Positions 39,655-50,008 of a stretch of 64,000 nt of DNA are shown here, one piece after another (positions within the stretch are counted from its first letter, which is position 1; every line of letters begins with the position of its first letter). The notes beneath the pieces are model-generated. The model made no database searches and had not been told where the DNA came from. It worked only from the letters and a program-made list of their open reading frames with translations. The DNA lies in assembly GCF_003966225.1 (NCBI RefSeq), contig NZ_RXNU01000004.1, positions 62,001-126,000 of the forward strand. The letters run 5' to 3'. This DNA is from Shewanella canadensis (GTDB taxonomy: Bacteria > Pseudomonadota > Gammaproteobacteria > Enterobacterales > Shewanellaceae). Both the position numbers and the translations under genes were made by a program.

Positions 39655-41028
39655 ATGTTTGAGAACCTAACGGACAGACTGTCACGAACGCTGAAAAATA
39701 TCAGTGGTCGTGGGCGCTTAACTGAAGATAATGTTAAGGATACCTTACGAGAAGTGCGCATGGCGCTACTTGAGGCTGATGTTGCTTTGCCTGTTGTACG
39801 AGCTTTCGTCAACGGTGTAAAAGAACGTGCTGTAGGCTTGGAGGTTTCAAAAAGTTTAAGTCCGGGTCAGGCATTTATTAAGATAGTCCAGAGCGAGTTA
39901 AAAAACGCGATGGGCGAGGCGAACGAAGGGTTAGACCTATCGGCTCAACCTCCAGCTGTCATTATGGTCGCGGGTCTGCAAGGTGCCGGTAAAACAACCA
40001 GTGTTGCCAAGTTATCTAAGTTCCTACGTGAAAGAGATAAAAAATCGGTTCTGGTTGTCAGTGCCGACGTTTATCGTCCTGCGGCGATTAAACAGCTTGA
40101 AACATTGGCCGCTGAGGTGGAAGTCGAATTTTTCCCGTCAGACGTTAGCCAGAAGCCTATCGATATCGTCAATGCGGCCATGGCTCACGCCAAGCTGAAG
40201 TTTATCGACGTGGTGATTGTCGATACTGCAGGTCGTTTACATGTCGATGAAGGCATGATGGATGAGATCAAGGCGCTACACGCCGCGGTTAATCCTGTCG
40301 AAACACTTTTTGTTGTCGATGCCATGACGGGGCAAGATGCGGCCAATACGGCTAAAGCCTTTAATGAAGCGCTGCCATTAACCGGTGTCGTATTGACCAA
40401 GGTCGATGGTGATGCTCGAGGCGGTGCTGCATTATCTATTCGTCACATTACCGGCAAACCGATTAAATTCTTAGGTGTGGGCGAGAAAACTGACGCACTT
40501 GAGCCATTCCATCCGGATCGTATTGCATCACGTATCTTAGGTATGGGTGATGTACTGTCACTGATTGAAGAAGTTGAACGCGGCGTCGATAAAGACAAGG
40601 CGATGAAACTTGCTTCTAAAGTGAAGAAAGGTGGCAGTTTCGATCTTGAAGATTTCCGTGAGCAACTTCAGCAGATGAAGAACATGGGTGGCATGATGGG
40701 CATGATTGAGAAGCTTCCCGGTGTTGGGCAATTGCCTCCCGAAGCCTTAGCCCAAGTACAAAATGGCAAGATGACTAATCAGATGGAAGCCATTATCAAC
40801 TCTATGACCAAAGGTGAGCGCGCTCGTCCTGATGTGATAAAAGGTTCACGTAAGCGCCGTATCGCTCAAGGTTCAGGCACTCAGATACAAGACGTTAACC
40901 GTCTACTGAAGCAGTTCAGCCAGATGCAGAAGATGATGAAGAAGATGTCTGGTAAAGGTGGCATGAAGAAGATGATGCGCGGTATGGGTGGCATGTTGCC
41001 TCCGGGAATGAAGATGCCGGGTCGCTAG
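39655..41028 (+). CDS. ffh: Signal recognition particle protein Ffh
   Basis: 457 aa. N domain, GTPase (G domain) with GLQGAGKTTSVAKLSKFL, DTAGR and TKVDGDARGGA, and a methionine-rich M domain at the C-terminus (MQKMMKKMSGKGGMKKMMRG) that binds 4.5S RNA and signal sequences. It targets membrane proteins to FtsY and SecYEG. Normal length. Ends at a stable terminator before the rpsP operon. Confidence 0.98.
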   Translation: MFENLTDRLSRTLKNISGRGRLTEDNVKDTLREVRMALLEADVALPVVRAFVNGVKERAVGLEVSKSLSPGQAFIKIVQSELKNAMGEANEGLDLSAQPPAVIMVAGLQGAGKTTSVAKLSKFLRERDKKSVLVVSADVYRPAAIKQLETLAAEVEVEFFPSDVSQKPIDIVNAAMAHAKLKFIDVVIVDTAGRLHVDEGMMDEIKALHAAVNPVETLFVVDAMTGQDAANTAKAFNEALPLTGVVLTKVDGDARGGAALSIRHITGKPIKFLGVGEKTDALEPFHPDRIASRILGMGDVLSLIEEVERGVDKDKAMKLASKVKKGGSFDLEDFREQLQQMKNMGGMMGMIEKLPGVGQLPPEALAQVQNGKMTNQMEAIINSMTKGERARPDVIKGSRKRRIAQGSGTQIQDVNRLLKQFSQMQKMMKKMSGKGGMKKMMRGMGGMLPPGMKMPGR

Positions 41029-41053
41029 AACAAACCACATTTATAAATTAATG

Positions 41054-41090
41054 AGCCCACAGATGCTAATATTGATGTCTGTGGGCTTTC
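41054..41090 (+). terminator. Terminator after ffh
   Basis: AGCCCACAGA / TCTGTGGGCT, 10-bp perfect stem with a 14-nt loop, then TTTCTATTT. Confidence 0.8.
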
Positions 41091-41250
41091 TATTTACGTC
41101 GGTCTCAGCTGTATAATTCAGCTGAATAGCCGTAAATAAAGGTTAAAAAACATTGTCACCAATTTCCATTTTATTGGATAGACTTTAATCAGAATTGGTA
41201 TATTTGGTTGCATTCGCTGGCGAGTAAGGTAAACTCGTCCGGCTTTCTAT

Positions 41251-41285
41251 CTGGGACTCTTCGCGAACACGGGATCCCAGTTTTT
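41251..41285 (+). promoter_or_regulatory. Terminator-like hairpin in the rpsP leader
   Basis: CTGGGA (41251-41256) and TCCCAG (41275-41280) pair around an 18-nt loop and are followed by TTTTTATTTT, 47 bp before the rpsP start. It reads as an attenuator for the rpsP-rimM-trmD-rplS operon. GAGT / ACTC forms a small hairpin just upstream (41222-41236). Confidence 0.55.
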
Positions 41286-41331
41286 ATTTTTGCTTCATTT
41301 TGGAAGCAAATCATTAGAGGATAAAAGACGC

Positions 41332-41583
41332 ATGGTTACCATTCGTTTAGCTCGTGGCGGCGCAAAAAAGCGTCCATTTTACAACATCGTAGTTGCTGAT
41401 AGCCGTAATGCTCGTGACGGTCGTTTCATCGAACGTGTTGGTTTCTTCAACCCAATGGCTCGTGGCCAGGAAGAAACTCTACGTTTAGACCTAGCTCGCG
41501 TTGAGCACTGGGTTGCTACTGGTGCTGCTACATCTGATCGTGTAGCAAAGCTAATCAAAGACGCACGTAAAGCTGCTGCTTAA
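41332..41583 (+). CDS. rpsP: 30S ribosomal protein S16
   Basis: 83 aa, start ATG 41332 with AGAGGA upstream. Opens [20 protein letters not shown], the S16 signature, and shows [14 protein letters not shown] primary binder of 16S rRNA needed for 30S assembly. First gene of rpsP-rimM-trmD-rplS. Confidence 0.98.
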
Positions 41584-41603
41584 TAGCGTTAAGGTATAGA
41601 TTG

Positions 41604-42134
41604 ATGAGTAGTAAACAAGAACCTGTTGTGCTGGGGAAATTAGGATCCAGTCATGGCATTAAGGGTTGGTTGAAGATCACTACCTATACCGATTCTGTTG
41701 AAGGTATTTTTGACTATTCACCTTGGTTGATAAAAGAGCAAGGCGAATGGCGCGAGGTTAAAGTGCTCCAGTGGCGTTTTCAAGGTAAAGCGGTTGTCGC
41801 TTGTCTTGAGGGCGTAGAAACACGGGAACACGCGCAAATGCTCACTAATTGTGAGATAGCGGTGACTCCAGAGCAGATGGACACCTTGCCGGAAGATGAA
41901 TTCTACTGGCGAGATCTTATCGGTTGTGAAGTGATGAATACCAAAGGCTACAACATGGGTAAAGTTCAGGAGATCGTGGAAACAGGATCGAATGATGTAC
42001 TCCTTGTTAAAGCTAACGCAAAAGATGGCTTCGGCAAAGCGGAACGTATGATCCCCTTTGTCACCGAGCAGTTCATCATTGAGGTGAACTTAACGGAAAA
42101 ACAGATCACAGTGGATTGGGATCCGGACTTTTAA
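41604..42134 (+). CDS. rimM: Ribosome maturation factor RimM
   Basis: 176 aa from ATG 41604. RimM N domain ([17 protein letters not shown]) and PRC-barrel C domain ([28 protein letters not shown]). Helps mature the 30S head with S19. 20 bp after rpsP and 15 bp before trmD. Confidence 0.97.
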   Translation: MSSKQEPVVLGKLGSSHGIKGWLKITTYTDSVEGIFDYSPWLIKEQGEWREVKVLQWRFQGKAVVACLEGVETREHAQMLTNCEIAVTPEQMDTLPEDEFYWRDLIGCEVMNTKGYNMGKVQEIVETGSNDVLLVKANAKDGFGKAERMIPFVTEQFIIEVNLTEKQITVDWDPDF

Positions 42135-42149
42135 GTCGAGGTAGAACAT

Positions 42150-42878
42150 ATGCGGTTAGGGGTAGTAACCCTGTTTCCTGAGATGTTTCGCGCCGTAACA
42201 GACTTTGGAGTAACGGGTCGGGCCGTTAAAAATGGCCTGCTGGAGTTGCAAACGTGGAATCCTCGTGATTTCACCCATGATAAACATAAGACAGTGGATG
42301 ACCGACCTTATGGCGGTGGCCCTGGCATGTTAATGATGGTGCAGCCTTTACGCGACGCTATTCATGCGGCGAAAGCTGCGACTGGCGACAGTGCGAAGGT
42401 GATTTATCTATCTCCTCAAGGACGCAAGCTGACACAGCAAGGCGTCGAAGAGTTAGCTAAGTCAGAAAGTTTGATTTTAGTGTGCGGTCGATACGAAGGT
42501 GTTGATGAGCGCATTATTCAGACTGAAGTGGATGAAGAGTGGTCTATTGGAGATTACGTGCTTTCGGGCGGTGAACTTCCTGCAATGACTCTGATTGATT
42601 CAGTATCACGGCTGGTTCCTGGTGTACTAGGAAAGAAAGCCTCGGCAGAGCAGGATTCCTTCTCTGACGGATTATTGGATTGTCCCCACTATACTCGTCC
42701 TGAAACCTTGGATAGTTTAGATGTACCGGCAGTGTTGTTAAGTGGCAACCACGAACATATTAGACGCTGGCGTCTACAACAGAGTCTCGGTAGAACTTTG
42801 TTAAGACGACCAGATTTATTAGAAAATCTAGCTCTGACTGACGAACAAACGAAGCTGTTAAATGAGTTTGTTGAATAA
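42150..42878 (+). CDS. trmD: tRNA (guanine-37-N1) methyltransferase
   Basis: 242 aa trefoil-knot SPOUT methylase. Key motifs: [35 protein letters not shown] and [12 protein letters not shown], with the knot around LSPQG. m1G37 prevents +1 frameshifting. Third gene of the operon. Confidence 0.98.
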   Translation: MRLGVVTLFPEMFRAVTDFGVTGRAVKNGLLELQTWNPRDFTHDKHKTVDDRPYGGGPGMLMMVQPLRDAIHAAKAATGDSAKVIYLSPQGRKLTQQGVEELAKSESLILVCGRYEGVDERIIQTEVDEEWSIGDYVLSGGELPAMTLIDSVSRLVPGVLGKKASAEQDSFSDGLLDCPHYTRPETLDSLDVPAVLLSGNHEHIRRWRLQQSLGRTLLRRPDLLENLALTDEQTKLLNEFVE

Positions 42879-42931
42879 ACGAACCCAAGTGGATAGTTAC
42901 GATCGGTTATTTCTAGTATGGAGTTTATTTC

Positions 42932-43285
42932 ATGAATAACATCATTAAAATGCTCAACGAAGAGCAAATGAAGCAAGATGTACCAGAGTTTGGTGCAGGT
43001 GACACAGTAGTTGTTAAAGTACGTGTTGTAGAAGGCGGTAAAGAGCGTCTACAGGCGTTCGAAGGCGTTGTAATCGCTAAGCGTAACCGCGGCGTTCACT
43101 CTGCATTCACAGTACGTAAAATCTCTAATGGTGAAGGTGTTGAGCGTGCGTTCCAGATTCACAGCCCAATCATCTCTAGCATCGAAGTTAAGCGTCGCGG
43201 CCGTGTTCGTCGTGCTAAGCTTTACTACTTACGTGAGCGTTCAGGTAAGTCTGCACGTATCCGTGAGAAGCTAGCTACTAAGTAA
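42932..43285 (+). CDS. rplS: 50S ribosomal protein L19
   Basis: 117 aa. [21 protein letters not shown] and [18 protein letters not shown] C-terminus ([15 protein letters not shown]) identify L19, at the 30S-50S interface. Last gene of the operon. Codon choice (CGT, GGT, AAA) is that of highly expressed genes. Confidence 0.98.
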   Translation: MNNIIKMLNEEQMKQDVPEFGAGDTVVVKVRVVEGGKERLQAFEGVVIAKRNRGVHSAFTVRKISNGEGVERAFQIHSPIISSIEVKRRGRVRRAKLYYLRERSGKSARIREKLATK

Positions 43286-43327
43286 TTTAGTAGTACGCAG
43301 TAAAAAAAGATGCAGTGTTCGCACAAC

Positions 43328-43350
43328 AACCCGCCTTATGGCGGGTTTTT
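43328..43350 (+). terminator. Terminator of the rpsP operon
   Basis: AACCCGCC / GGCGGGTT with TTAT loop, then TTT. The rest of the gap to aroF (43351-43624) shows nothing that I can name. Confidence 0.9.
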
Positions 43351-43624
43351 GTGTTTTAAGGGGGCAGCTTATGTAGGACCGGCTTCAGCCGGGAAGCTAT
43401 TTTCATTTGAGTCCTATCGCGTATAACCTAAAACCTAGGTCCTTTCCCCTTCATTCCATGAATTTTCCTCTTGTTAGCAGTTCGCTCTTGATCTTATCTG
43501 AAAGCACAGGCATAGTTAGTTTTAACTTGTAATGGTGTAGCAGTACGCCTTTACGGTTTTAAGGTTGAACACAGGCTAGTAATGTAGCGAAGCTCAGTTT
43601 TTCAGAAGTCATCAGGTGGTAAGC

Positions 43625-44716
43625 ATGCAACAAGATACAATTAATAATGTTCATATCAGTTCAGAGAAAGTATTAGTGACCCCGCAGGAGTTAAAACTTG
43701 AGCTCCCTCTATCTGAGCATGCCTATCATTATGTGTTAAATGCACGTAAGACCGTTGCCGATATCGTCCATAAGCGTGATAACCGCGTGCTTATAGTCAC
43801 CGGTCCCTGCTCAATCCATGATATTGCTTCGGCGAAAGAGTACGCACTTAAACTCAAGAAACTTCATGATGAGCTGAGCGATGAGTTCTACATTCTTATG
43901 CGGGTATACTTCGAAAAGCCTCGTACAACGGTTGGTTGGAAAGGCATGATCAATGACCCGGATATGGATGAGTCATTCGACGTCGAAAAGGGGTTACGTC
44001 AGGCCAGAGAGTTGATGATCTGGTTAGCTGAGCTTGGCTTGCCGGTGGCTACCGAAGCCTTAGACCCTATCAGTCCGCAGTACATGTCAGAGTTGGTGAC
44101 TTGGTCTGCAATTGGGGCTCGTACCACCGAGTCACAAACCCACAGAGAGATGGCGTCGGGTTTATCTATGCCTGTTGGGTTTAAAAATGGTACCGATGGC
44201 AAGTTAGGAGTCGCAATTAATGCTCTGGAATCTGCCGCCAGTGGTCACCGTTTCATGGGGATTAACCAGAAAGGACAAGTTGCCCTGTTGCAAACCGCGG
44301 GTAATCCAGACGGTCATGTGATCTTACGCGGTGGAAAAAAACCTAACTATGATTCTGTCAGTGTCGCCGAGTGTGAGCGTCAGCTGCACAGTGCAAATCT
44401 TAATGCGCGTTTAATCGTCGATTGTAGCCACGGAAATTCATCGAAGGATCATCGCAAGCAGAAGGGCGTATGTGAAGATGTGTTTGGCCAGATTTCAGCC
44501 GGCAATCAATCCATCATAGGCGTCATGTTAGAGAGTCACCTAAATGAGGGAAATCAGAGTAGCAATAAGCCCATGGACGAGCTCGCTTACGGGGTCTCAG
44601 TGACCGATGCCTGCATCGATTGGGAAACCACTGAACAGATATTGCGTGAAGGTTCGGCCTTATTATCTTCAGTTTTACCTACTCGATTTGATATGCTTAA
44701 GGTTGCCAATGCCTGA
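43625..44716 (+). CDS. aroF: DAHP synthase (AroF type)
   Basis: 363 aa from ATG 43625 with AGGTGG 5 nt before it. Condenses PEP with erythrose 4-phosphate, the entry to aromatic synthesis. Class I-alpha motifs: VTGPCSIHD (metal-binding Cys), EKPRTTVGWKG, TESQTHREMASGLSMPVGFKNGT split over adjacent segments, LRGGKKPNYD and VDCSHGNSSKDH. Linkage to tyrA, 76 bp away, suggests the tyrosine-regulated isoenzyme. Confidence 0.93.
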   Translation: MQQDTINNVHISSEKVLVTPQELKLELPLSEHAYHYVLNARKTVADIVHKRDNRVLIVTGPCSIHDIASAKEYALKLKKLHDELSDEFYILMRVYFEKPRTTVGWKGMINDPDMDESFDVEKGLRQARELMIWLAELGLPVATEALDPISPQYMSELVTWSAIGARTTESQTHREMASGLSMPVGFKNGTDGKLGVAINALESAASGHRFMGINQKGQVALLQTAGNPDGHVILRGGKKPNYDSVSVAECERQLHSANLNARLIVDCSHGNSSKDHRKQKGVCEDVFGQISAGNQSIIGVMLESHLNEGNQSSNKPMDELAYGVSVTDACIDWETTEQILREGSALLSSVLPTRFDMLKVANA

Positions 44717-44792
44717 TTTGGTTAGCTCATAGCTGCTTTGAATAGATATATTCTCTATATCTGATGACTTTTTTGTGATGGATAGATGATCG

Positions 44793-45932
44793 ATGAATGA
44801 AAAAACAACGGCTGAACTGGAAAACTTAAGAGGCTTGATAGATGGTGTCGATCAACAATTGATCCATCTCTTAAGGAAACGATTGGATTTAGTCGCTCAG
44901 GTTGGCGCGGTTAAACACGGGGCTGGTCTTCCTATCTATGCGCCACAACGTGAAGCGTCAATGTTGGCTAAGCGTCGGGGCGAAGCGCAGAAGATGGATG
45001 TCTCTCCTCAACTGATTGAGGATATATTGAGACGCTTGATGCGTGAGTCCTACCTCAATGAGAAGGATGTTGGCTTTAAACAAGTGAATCCGGATCTTGG
45101 TCATGTCGTCTTGGTTGGAGGGGAGGGTAAGCTAGGTGGTTTATTCGCTCAAATGCTGACGTTATCCGGATATCAGGTCAAAGTGCTGGATAAAGATGAC
45201 TGGTGCAGAGCGACAGCAATTTTCGATGGAGCCGGGTTAGTGATAGTCACTGTCCCTATCGCTATAACATGCTCTCTGATAAAAGAGAAACTTACCGAGC
45301 TACCACAAGATTGTATTCTTGCCGACCTTACCTCTATTAAGGGAGAGCCTGTTAATGCAATGCTCGAGGCGCATAAAGGTCCTGTAGTCGGTTTACACCC
45401 AATGTTTGGACCCGATGTCGGTAGCTTAGCCAAACAGGTGGTCGTGGTATGTCATGGTCGTGGGAGTCAAGATTATCAATGGCTGCTCGAACAGATACAG
45501 ATCTGGGGAGCCCGTCTCGTAGAAGCCGAGCCTGAGCGTCATGATAAGGCGATGCAACTGGTTCAGGCTATGCGCCACTTCTCCTCCTTCGTCTATGGGT
45601 TTAACCTCTACAAAGAGGAGGCAGACATTGAGTCTCTGTTGCAGTTTAGCTCACCCATCTATCGACTCGAGCTGGCGATGGTGGGTCGACTCTTTGCGCA
45701 AAGTCCGGAGCTGTATGCGGATATTATCTTTGCCCAAAAAGAGAGTCTTAAAGCAATCGGGGATTATTTAGATAATTATTCTCAGGCTCTGTCACTGCTG
45801 CAATCGGGTGATCGCGAGGCGTTTGTGTCTCAGTTCAAAGAGGTCGCGCAATGGTTTGGAGATTTTGCTCCTCAATTCCAACGCGAGAGCCGGGCCATGT
45901 TGCAGTCGGTTAATGATATGAAGACTGACTAA
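44793..45932 (+). CDS. tyrA: Chorismate mutase / prephenate dehydrogenase
   Basis: 379 aa bifunctional T-protein. AroQ chorismate mutase at 1-90 ([27 protein letters not shown]), then the NAD-binding dehydrogenase ([31 protein letters not shown]). Makes 4-hydroxyphenylpyruvate for tyrosine. The aroF-tyrA pair faces pheA as in E. coli, but hcp-hcr and a small gene have been placed between tyrA and pheA. Confidence 0.96.
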   Translation: MNEKTTAELENLRGLIDGVDQQLIHLLRKRLDLVAQVGAVKHGAGLPIYAPQREASMLAKRRGEAQKMDVSPQLIEDILRRLMRESYLNEKDVGFKQVNPDLGHVVLVGGEGKLGGLFAQMLTLSGYQVKVLDKDDWCRATAIFDGAGLVIVTVPIAITCSLIKEKLTELPQDCILADLTSIKGEPVNAMLEAHKGPVVGLHPMFGPDVGSLAKQVVVVCHGRGSQDYQWLLEQIQIWGARLVEAEPERHDKAMQLVQAMRHFSSFVYGFNLYKEEADIESLLQFSSPIYRLELAMVGRLFAQSPELYADIIFAQKESLKAIGDYLDNYSQALSLLQSGDREAFVSQFKEVAQWFGDFAPQFQRESRAMLQSVNDMKTD

Positions 45933-45972
45933 CTTACTTAAATTTAAATACTTTTATGTGTTTTTGAGAATT

Positions 45973-45993
45973 GGGAGCTAATGCTCCCTTTTT
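45973..45993 (+). terminator. Terminator of aroF-tyrA
   Basis: GGGAGC / GCTCCC with TAAT loop, then five T. Confidence 0.88.
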
Positions 45994-46034
45994 GTTTTAC
46001 ACCACCGCTATATTTCTAATGTTTAGAATATTCA

Positions 46035-46463
46035 TACCAGTTGCATTAAATAATTAACCAATTCAGAGCCCCTCAGGATTTTCAATTCAAGACGCATTGA
46101 TGAGGAAATGGTTACTCCCTTTTAAGTCAATGCAAAGCAGAAGTGGGAAGCCTGAGGGGCTCACTTAGTGCGACTGATGTTTAAAGCAAAGGGCAAAGCC
46201 CTTTATGCTGCACTGGATGCTTTCGATATACGACTGCATGGTCTATTTTTGTTCCATACAAAATATGACATTTCCTCCCTCCGTGGAGGTCAGATGCAGG
46301 AGGTAGAGCAACGCAGGAGCTTGTTGCCGAGAATAACTATTAGCTTCAATCATCTTATAGCCACATGGAAGTGGCGTATGTCTATATTGCAGGAGCAAAT
46401 ATAGCCCTTGCCTACAGGGCTTTGAATTCTCGCTGAATGGTCAGGTACTTAATGCAATTGGTA
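46035..46463. repeat. Dispersed palindromic element, copy 4 (429 bp, enlarged)
   Basis: Ends TACCAGTTGCATTAA / TTAATGCAATTGGTA (14 of 15 complementary). Its outer parts align with copy 3 (TTCAAGACGCATTGATGAGG, AATGGTTACTCCC, AGCAGAAGTGG; right side ATAACTATTAGCTTCAATC). Two internal insertions, about 100-130 bp near 46205-46330 and about 45 bp near 46355-46405, account for the extra length; both carry short hairpins. No gene inside. Confidence 0.82.
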
Positions 46464-46494
46464 TTATAATTTCCCTATCTTTATTAGGGGATTG

Positions 46495-46512
46495 TGAAGT
46501 TGATCTACTTCA
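46495..46512 (+). promoter_or_regulatory. Palindrome upstream of hcp
   Basis: TGAAGT-TGATCT-ACTTCA, perfect 6-bp arms, about 108 bp before hcp. It contains TTGATCTAC, a weak half match to an FNR site. hcp is controlled by FNR and NsrR-type regulators in other bacteria; I cannot assign this site firmly. Confidence 0.35.
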
Positions 46513-46619
46513 TAGTTTTCATCATTAAAACAAATATTGCTTCGAAGCTGACACTAATAGATTTATAATCAGCTAAAACATGCAAATAAAAAGCATGATT
46601 AAAACCAGGAGCAGTCGTA

Positions 46620-48278
46620 ATGTTTTGTATTCAGTGTGAACAAACAATTAGAACCCCAGCAGGAAATGGTTGTAGCTATTCTCAAGGAATGTGCGGAAAG
46701 CTTGCCGAAACTTCCGATCTACAAGATCTACTTATCTATGTACTTCAAGGTGTATCTGCCTACGCGGTAAAGGCTCGTGAGTTCGATATTATCGACCATG
46801 AAATCGACACCTTCGTTCCTAAAGCCTTCTTTGCTACCTTGACCAACGTTAACTTCGATGACGCCAGACTCGTCGAGTATGTTGAGCAAGCTAACGCTTA
46901 CCGTGGACGTCTGCAAGATGCCTATGAGACCGCATGTGCTGCTAAAGGCGTTACTCCTGCAGAGTTGAGTGCTCCAGCGCAATTAATTTTAGCTACTTCA
47001 AAGCCAGAGATGATCACTCAGGCTGCACTAGCTGCTCCGAATCGTGGCGACGTTCACGAAGACATTTTGGGCCTTCGCCTTTTATGTCTATACGGCCTTA
47101 AAGGTGCGGCTGCTTATATGGAGCATGCGCGCGTTCTTAGCCAGACTAATGATGAGGTTGCAGGTCAATTCCATGAGATCATGGCTTTCCTTGGTGAAGA
47201 TTCTGTCGATGCCGATAAGCTTTTCGCTACATCAATGGATATTGGTCAGTTAAACTACAAAGTGATGGCAATGCTTGATGAAGGTGAGACAGAATCCTTC
47301 GGTCACCCAGAGCCTACTCAAGTGAACACAGTTGCGGTAAAAGGTAAGGCTATCTTGGTTTCTGGCCATGATATGGTCGACCTTGAACTTATCCTTAAGC
47401 AAACTGAAGGTAAAGGCATCAACGTCTTTACTCACGGTGAGATGCTACCTGCATTGGCTTACCCTGAGTTTAAAAAGTATCCACACCTGGTGGGTAACTA
47501 TGGCAGTGCTTGGCAGAACCAACAGAAAGAGTTTGCTAACTTCCCTGGTGCGGTAGTGATGACCTCTAACTGTATTGTCGATCCGAACGTAGGCAGCTAC
47601 GCTGATCGTATCTACACTCGCAGTATCGTTGGCTGGCCGGGAGTGACTCACTTAGTGGGTGATGACTTTACTCCGGTTATTGAAAAAGCATTAGAGCTTG
47701 ACGGCTTCATTTATGATGAGATCCCCCATCTTATCACCATAGGTTTTGCCCGAAATGCACTGATGGCCGCTGCTCCTGCAGTGATTGATAACGTGAAGAA
47801 TGGTTCTATCAAGCACTTCTTCCTCGTCGGTGGTTGTGATGGTGATAAGGCTGAGCGTAGCTACTTCACCGATATTGCGACTCAGGCGCCAGATGATTCA
47901 GTAATTCTAACTCTGGGTTGTGGTAAGTATAAGTTTAACAAACTTGAGTTTGGTGATATCAACGGTATCCCGCGTCTTCTCGATATTGGCCAATGTAATG
48001 ACTCCTACTCGGCTATTCAGCTGGCTATCGCTCTGTCTGAAGCATTTGAGTGTGAGATCAATGAGCTGCCATTGAGCATAGTGCTTTCATGGTTTGAGCA
48101 AAAGGCGATAGTTGTGTTGCTGACACTCTTGTCATTAGGCGTTAAGAATATTCGTACCGGTCCAACTCCTCCGGCATTCTTAACCGATAATCTGCTTAAA
48201 ATATTGGAAGATAAGTTTGGTCTTCGTAATACAACGACCGTTGAAGATGATCTTAAGACAATTTTAAACGTCGCTTAA
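46620..48278 (+). CDS. hcp: Hybrid cluster protein (hydroxylamine reductase / NO-related)
   Basis: 552 aa. N-terminal cysteines C3, C6, C18 and C25 ([21 protein letters not shown]), the facultative-anaerobe type. The hybrid Fe-S-O cluster ligands lie in the C-terminal half ([40 protein letters not shown]). Hcp reduces NO to N2O or hydroxylamine to ammonia and protects against nitrosative stress. Followed by hcr. Confidence 0.97.
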   Translation: MFCIQCEQTIRTPAGNGCSYSQGMCGKLAETSDLQDLLIYVLQGVSAYAVKAREFDIIDHEIDTFVPKAFFATLTNVNFDDARLVEYVEQANAYRGRLQDAYETACAAKGVTPAELSAPAQLILATSKPEMITQAALAAPNRGDVHEDILGLRLLCLYGLKGAAAYMEHARVLSQTNDEVAGQFHEIMAFLGEDSVDADKLFATSMDIGQLNYKVMAMLDEGETESFGHPEPTQVNTVAVKGKAILVSGHDMVDLELILKQTEGKGINVFTHGEMLPALAYPEFKKYPHLVGNYGSAWQNQQKEFANFPGAVVMTSNCIVDPNVGSYADRIYTRSIVGWPGVTHLVGDDFTPVIEKALELDGFIYDEIPHLITIGFARNALMAAAPAVIDNVKNGSIKHFFLVGGCDGDKAERSYFTDIATQAPDDSVILTLGCGKYKFNKLEFGDINGIPRLLDIGQCNDSYSAIQLAIALSEAFECEINELPLSIVLSWFEQKAIVVLLTLLSLGVKNIRTGPTPPAFLTDNLLKILEDKFGLRNTTTVEDDLKTILNVA

Positions 48279-48397
48279 TCTGCAAGTAAATTAGCTGACC
48301 ATGCTTGTATTTTGTCATTGAGACAGATGCAAGATGGTCAGTTAACTTTTCAATTTTTAGCCCTCAATTTCGATATTTATAAATTTATGGGAACGTC

Positions 48398-49501
48398 ATG
48401 ACTACCGATACGATTTCAAAACCATATTCTGATGAGTTGCAGCTAACCTCTCCCAGTTGGCAACATGGGGACGTTGAACTTTTATGTGTAGAAAAATGGC
48501 ACGAAACCCATGATGTGATTAGCTTTCGCTTTCAAGGTGCTCAACCGGTAAAGTTTCAGTTTAAGCCCGGCCAATTTTTAACGTTCAAGACCGAAATAGA
48601 TGGCCAGCTAACTTACCGTAGCTATACGATCTCTTCATCGCCCTCTCGTCCTTACTCTATCGTTGTGACGATTAAACGTATCGAAGGCGGAGTTGTATCT
48701 AATCATTTAGCCGATTCACTCAATGTGGGTGATACCATCACAGCAACCGGGCCGGATGGCGTATTTAACCTGGTTGATATTAAAGCCGACAAGTTTTTGT
48801 TCTTGAGTGCCGGCAGCGGTATTACGCCTATGTATTCGATGTCTCGTTGGTTAACCGATACTCAGGTTGGAGCCGATATCGCTTTCCTGCATTGTGCTAA
48901 GAGTCCAGAAGATCTGATCTTTAAGTCAGATTTAGAAAGAATTAATCACAATAATCCAGCCTTCAAGCTAAGTTTGATTCTTGAGTCCGGTGCAGAATTG
49001 ATAGAGAGTAGGTTAGCCTGTGAGTCAGGTCGTATCAATGCCGATAACCTCAAGAGCATGGTCGAAGATTTTCACCAGCGAACAATTTTTGTCTGTGGAC
49101 CCGAGCCTTTTATGAAAGGGGTTAAGTCTCTTTTAGAAGAGATTGGTTTCGATATGTCTATGTACCACCAGGAGAGTTTCGGTGGTGTCGCTGTGACCTC
49201 TGAGATGGACAATGGTACTGACTTGGGTGCAGTGACAGAGCAAACTGCTTTTATGCTCAGCATAGGCGAGCGTCGCAGAAGTATGAGCCAAGAGCAGAGC
49301 CTACTCGAAGGGATTGAAGCCGAAGGATTACCCATCATTGCAGCTTGCCGTTCCGGTGTTTGTGGGGCATGTAAGTGTCAGGTATTAGAGGGCGAGACCG
49401 AATCCAGTAGCCAAATGACACTGACCGCTGATGAAATTGCACAAGGTTATGTGCTTGCTTGCTCTACAAAAATGAAGTCTGACATTTCGTTAGCCTTGTA
49501 A
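48398..49501 (+). CDS. hcr: NADH oxidoreductase for Hcp
   Basis: 367 aa. FAD-binding domain (FLTFKTEIDGQLTYRSYTIS), NAD-binding domain (FLSAGSGITPMYSM, FVCGPEPFMKGV) and C-terminal plant-type 2Fe-2S ferredoxin (CRSGVCGACKCQV, later LACSTKMKSD). Supplies electrons from NADH to Hcp. Gap to hcp 119 bp. Confidence 0.95.
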   Translation: MTTDTISKPYSDELQLTSPSWQHGDVELLCVEKWHETHDVISFRFQGAQPVKFQFKPGQFLTFKTEIDGQLTYRSYTISSSPSRPYSIVVTIKRIEGGVVSNHLADSLNVGDTITATGPDGVFNLVDIKADKFLFLSAGSGITPMYSMSRWLTDTQVGADIAFLHCAKSPEDLIFKSDLERINHNNPAFKLSLILESGAELIESRLACESGRINADNLKSMVEDFHQRTIFVCGPEPFMKGVKSLLEEIGFDMSMYHQESFGGVAVTSEMDNGTDLGAVTEQTAFMLSIGERRRSMSQEQSLLEGIEAEGLPIIAACRSGVCGACKCQVLEGETESSSQMTLTADEIAQGYVLACSTKMKSDISLAL

Positions 49502-49611
49502 AGCATTAAGTAATTTATATCTGCAGATTTGCGCTATGGCCAGTGACAACGTATTGTTAAAGATGAGTGTTATCTGATTTTTTGCATACCTTGTCACTTT
49601 GGAGCTTATCT

Positions 49612-49947
49612 ATGATATCGACAACCTCTCAGAGACTAGCCATAGACGATCCAAGCTTAGCGCATCTATTGTATGCGTTGATGACCGCTTTTCCGCTTCT
49701 TTTCCTTCCAACCCTATTGGGGCTTATCATTAACCTTGGCCAGAAGTCTTCCTCTGCAGGCGCATTAGTTAGCTCTCACCTTCGCTGGCAGAGACGTTCG
49801 ACAATCGGTTTTATGGTGTTGGGAGGGGTGGGCTTCTCTTTATCACAAATTTGGCTGAGTGCGATCATCTATCTGATTGCTACACTCTGGTTCTGCCATC
49901 GAATATTGAAAGGTTGGTTGAATTTAACCGATGGTGTTGCCATATAG
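49612..49947 (+). CDS. Small conserved membrane protein (COG3671-like)
   Basis: 111 aa from ATG 49612 with GGAG 7 nt upstream. Three hydrophobic segments (about 17-38, 63-80, 84-100). The stretch LAHLLYALMTAF and the loop SSHLRWQRRSTIGFM match the layout of a widespread family of small membrane proteins with an SHFRWQ(I/R)RT motif. Function unknown. Lies between hcr and the convergent pheA; possibly co-transcribed with hcr. Confidence 0.75.
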   Translation: MISTTSQRLAIDDPSLAHLLYALMTAFPLLFLPTLLGLIINLGQKSSSAGALVSSHLRWQRRSTIGFMVLGGVGFSLSQIWLSAIIYLIATLWFCHRILKGWLNLTDGVAI

Positions 49948-49967
49948 CGCCCTAAAAATCAGATGCA

Positions 49968-49997
49968 AAAAAAGAGGACGTTGCAGTCCTCTTTTTT
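49968..49997. terminator. Bidirectional terminator between the hcr unit and pheA
   Basis: AAAAAAGAGGAC / GTCCTCTTTTTT, 12-bp perfect stem with a 6-nt loop, with runs of A and T that serve both strands. pheA ends 11 bp to the right. Confidence 0.92.
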
Positions 49998-50008
49998 ATT
50001 ACCATTTT

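Noticed and set aside
46168..46404. Open frame of 78 codons inside repeat copy 4
   Set aside because: Lies wholly in repeat and hairpin sequence, lacks a ribosome-binding site and resembles no protein family.
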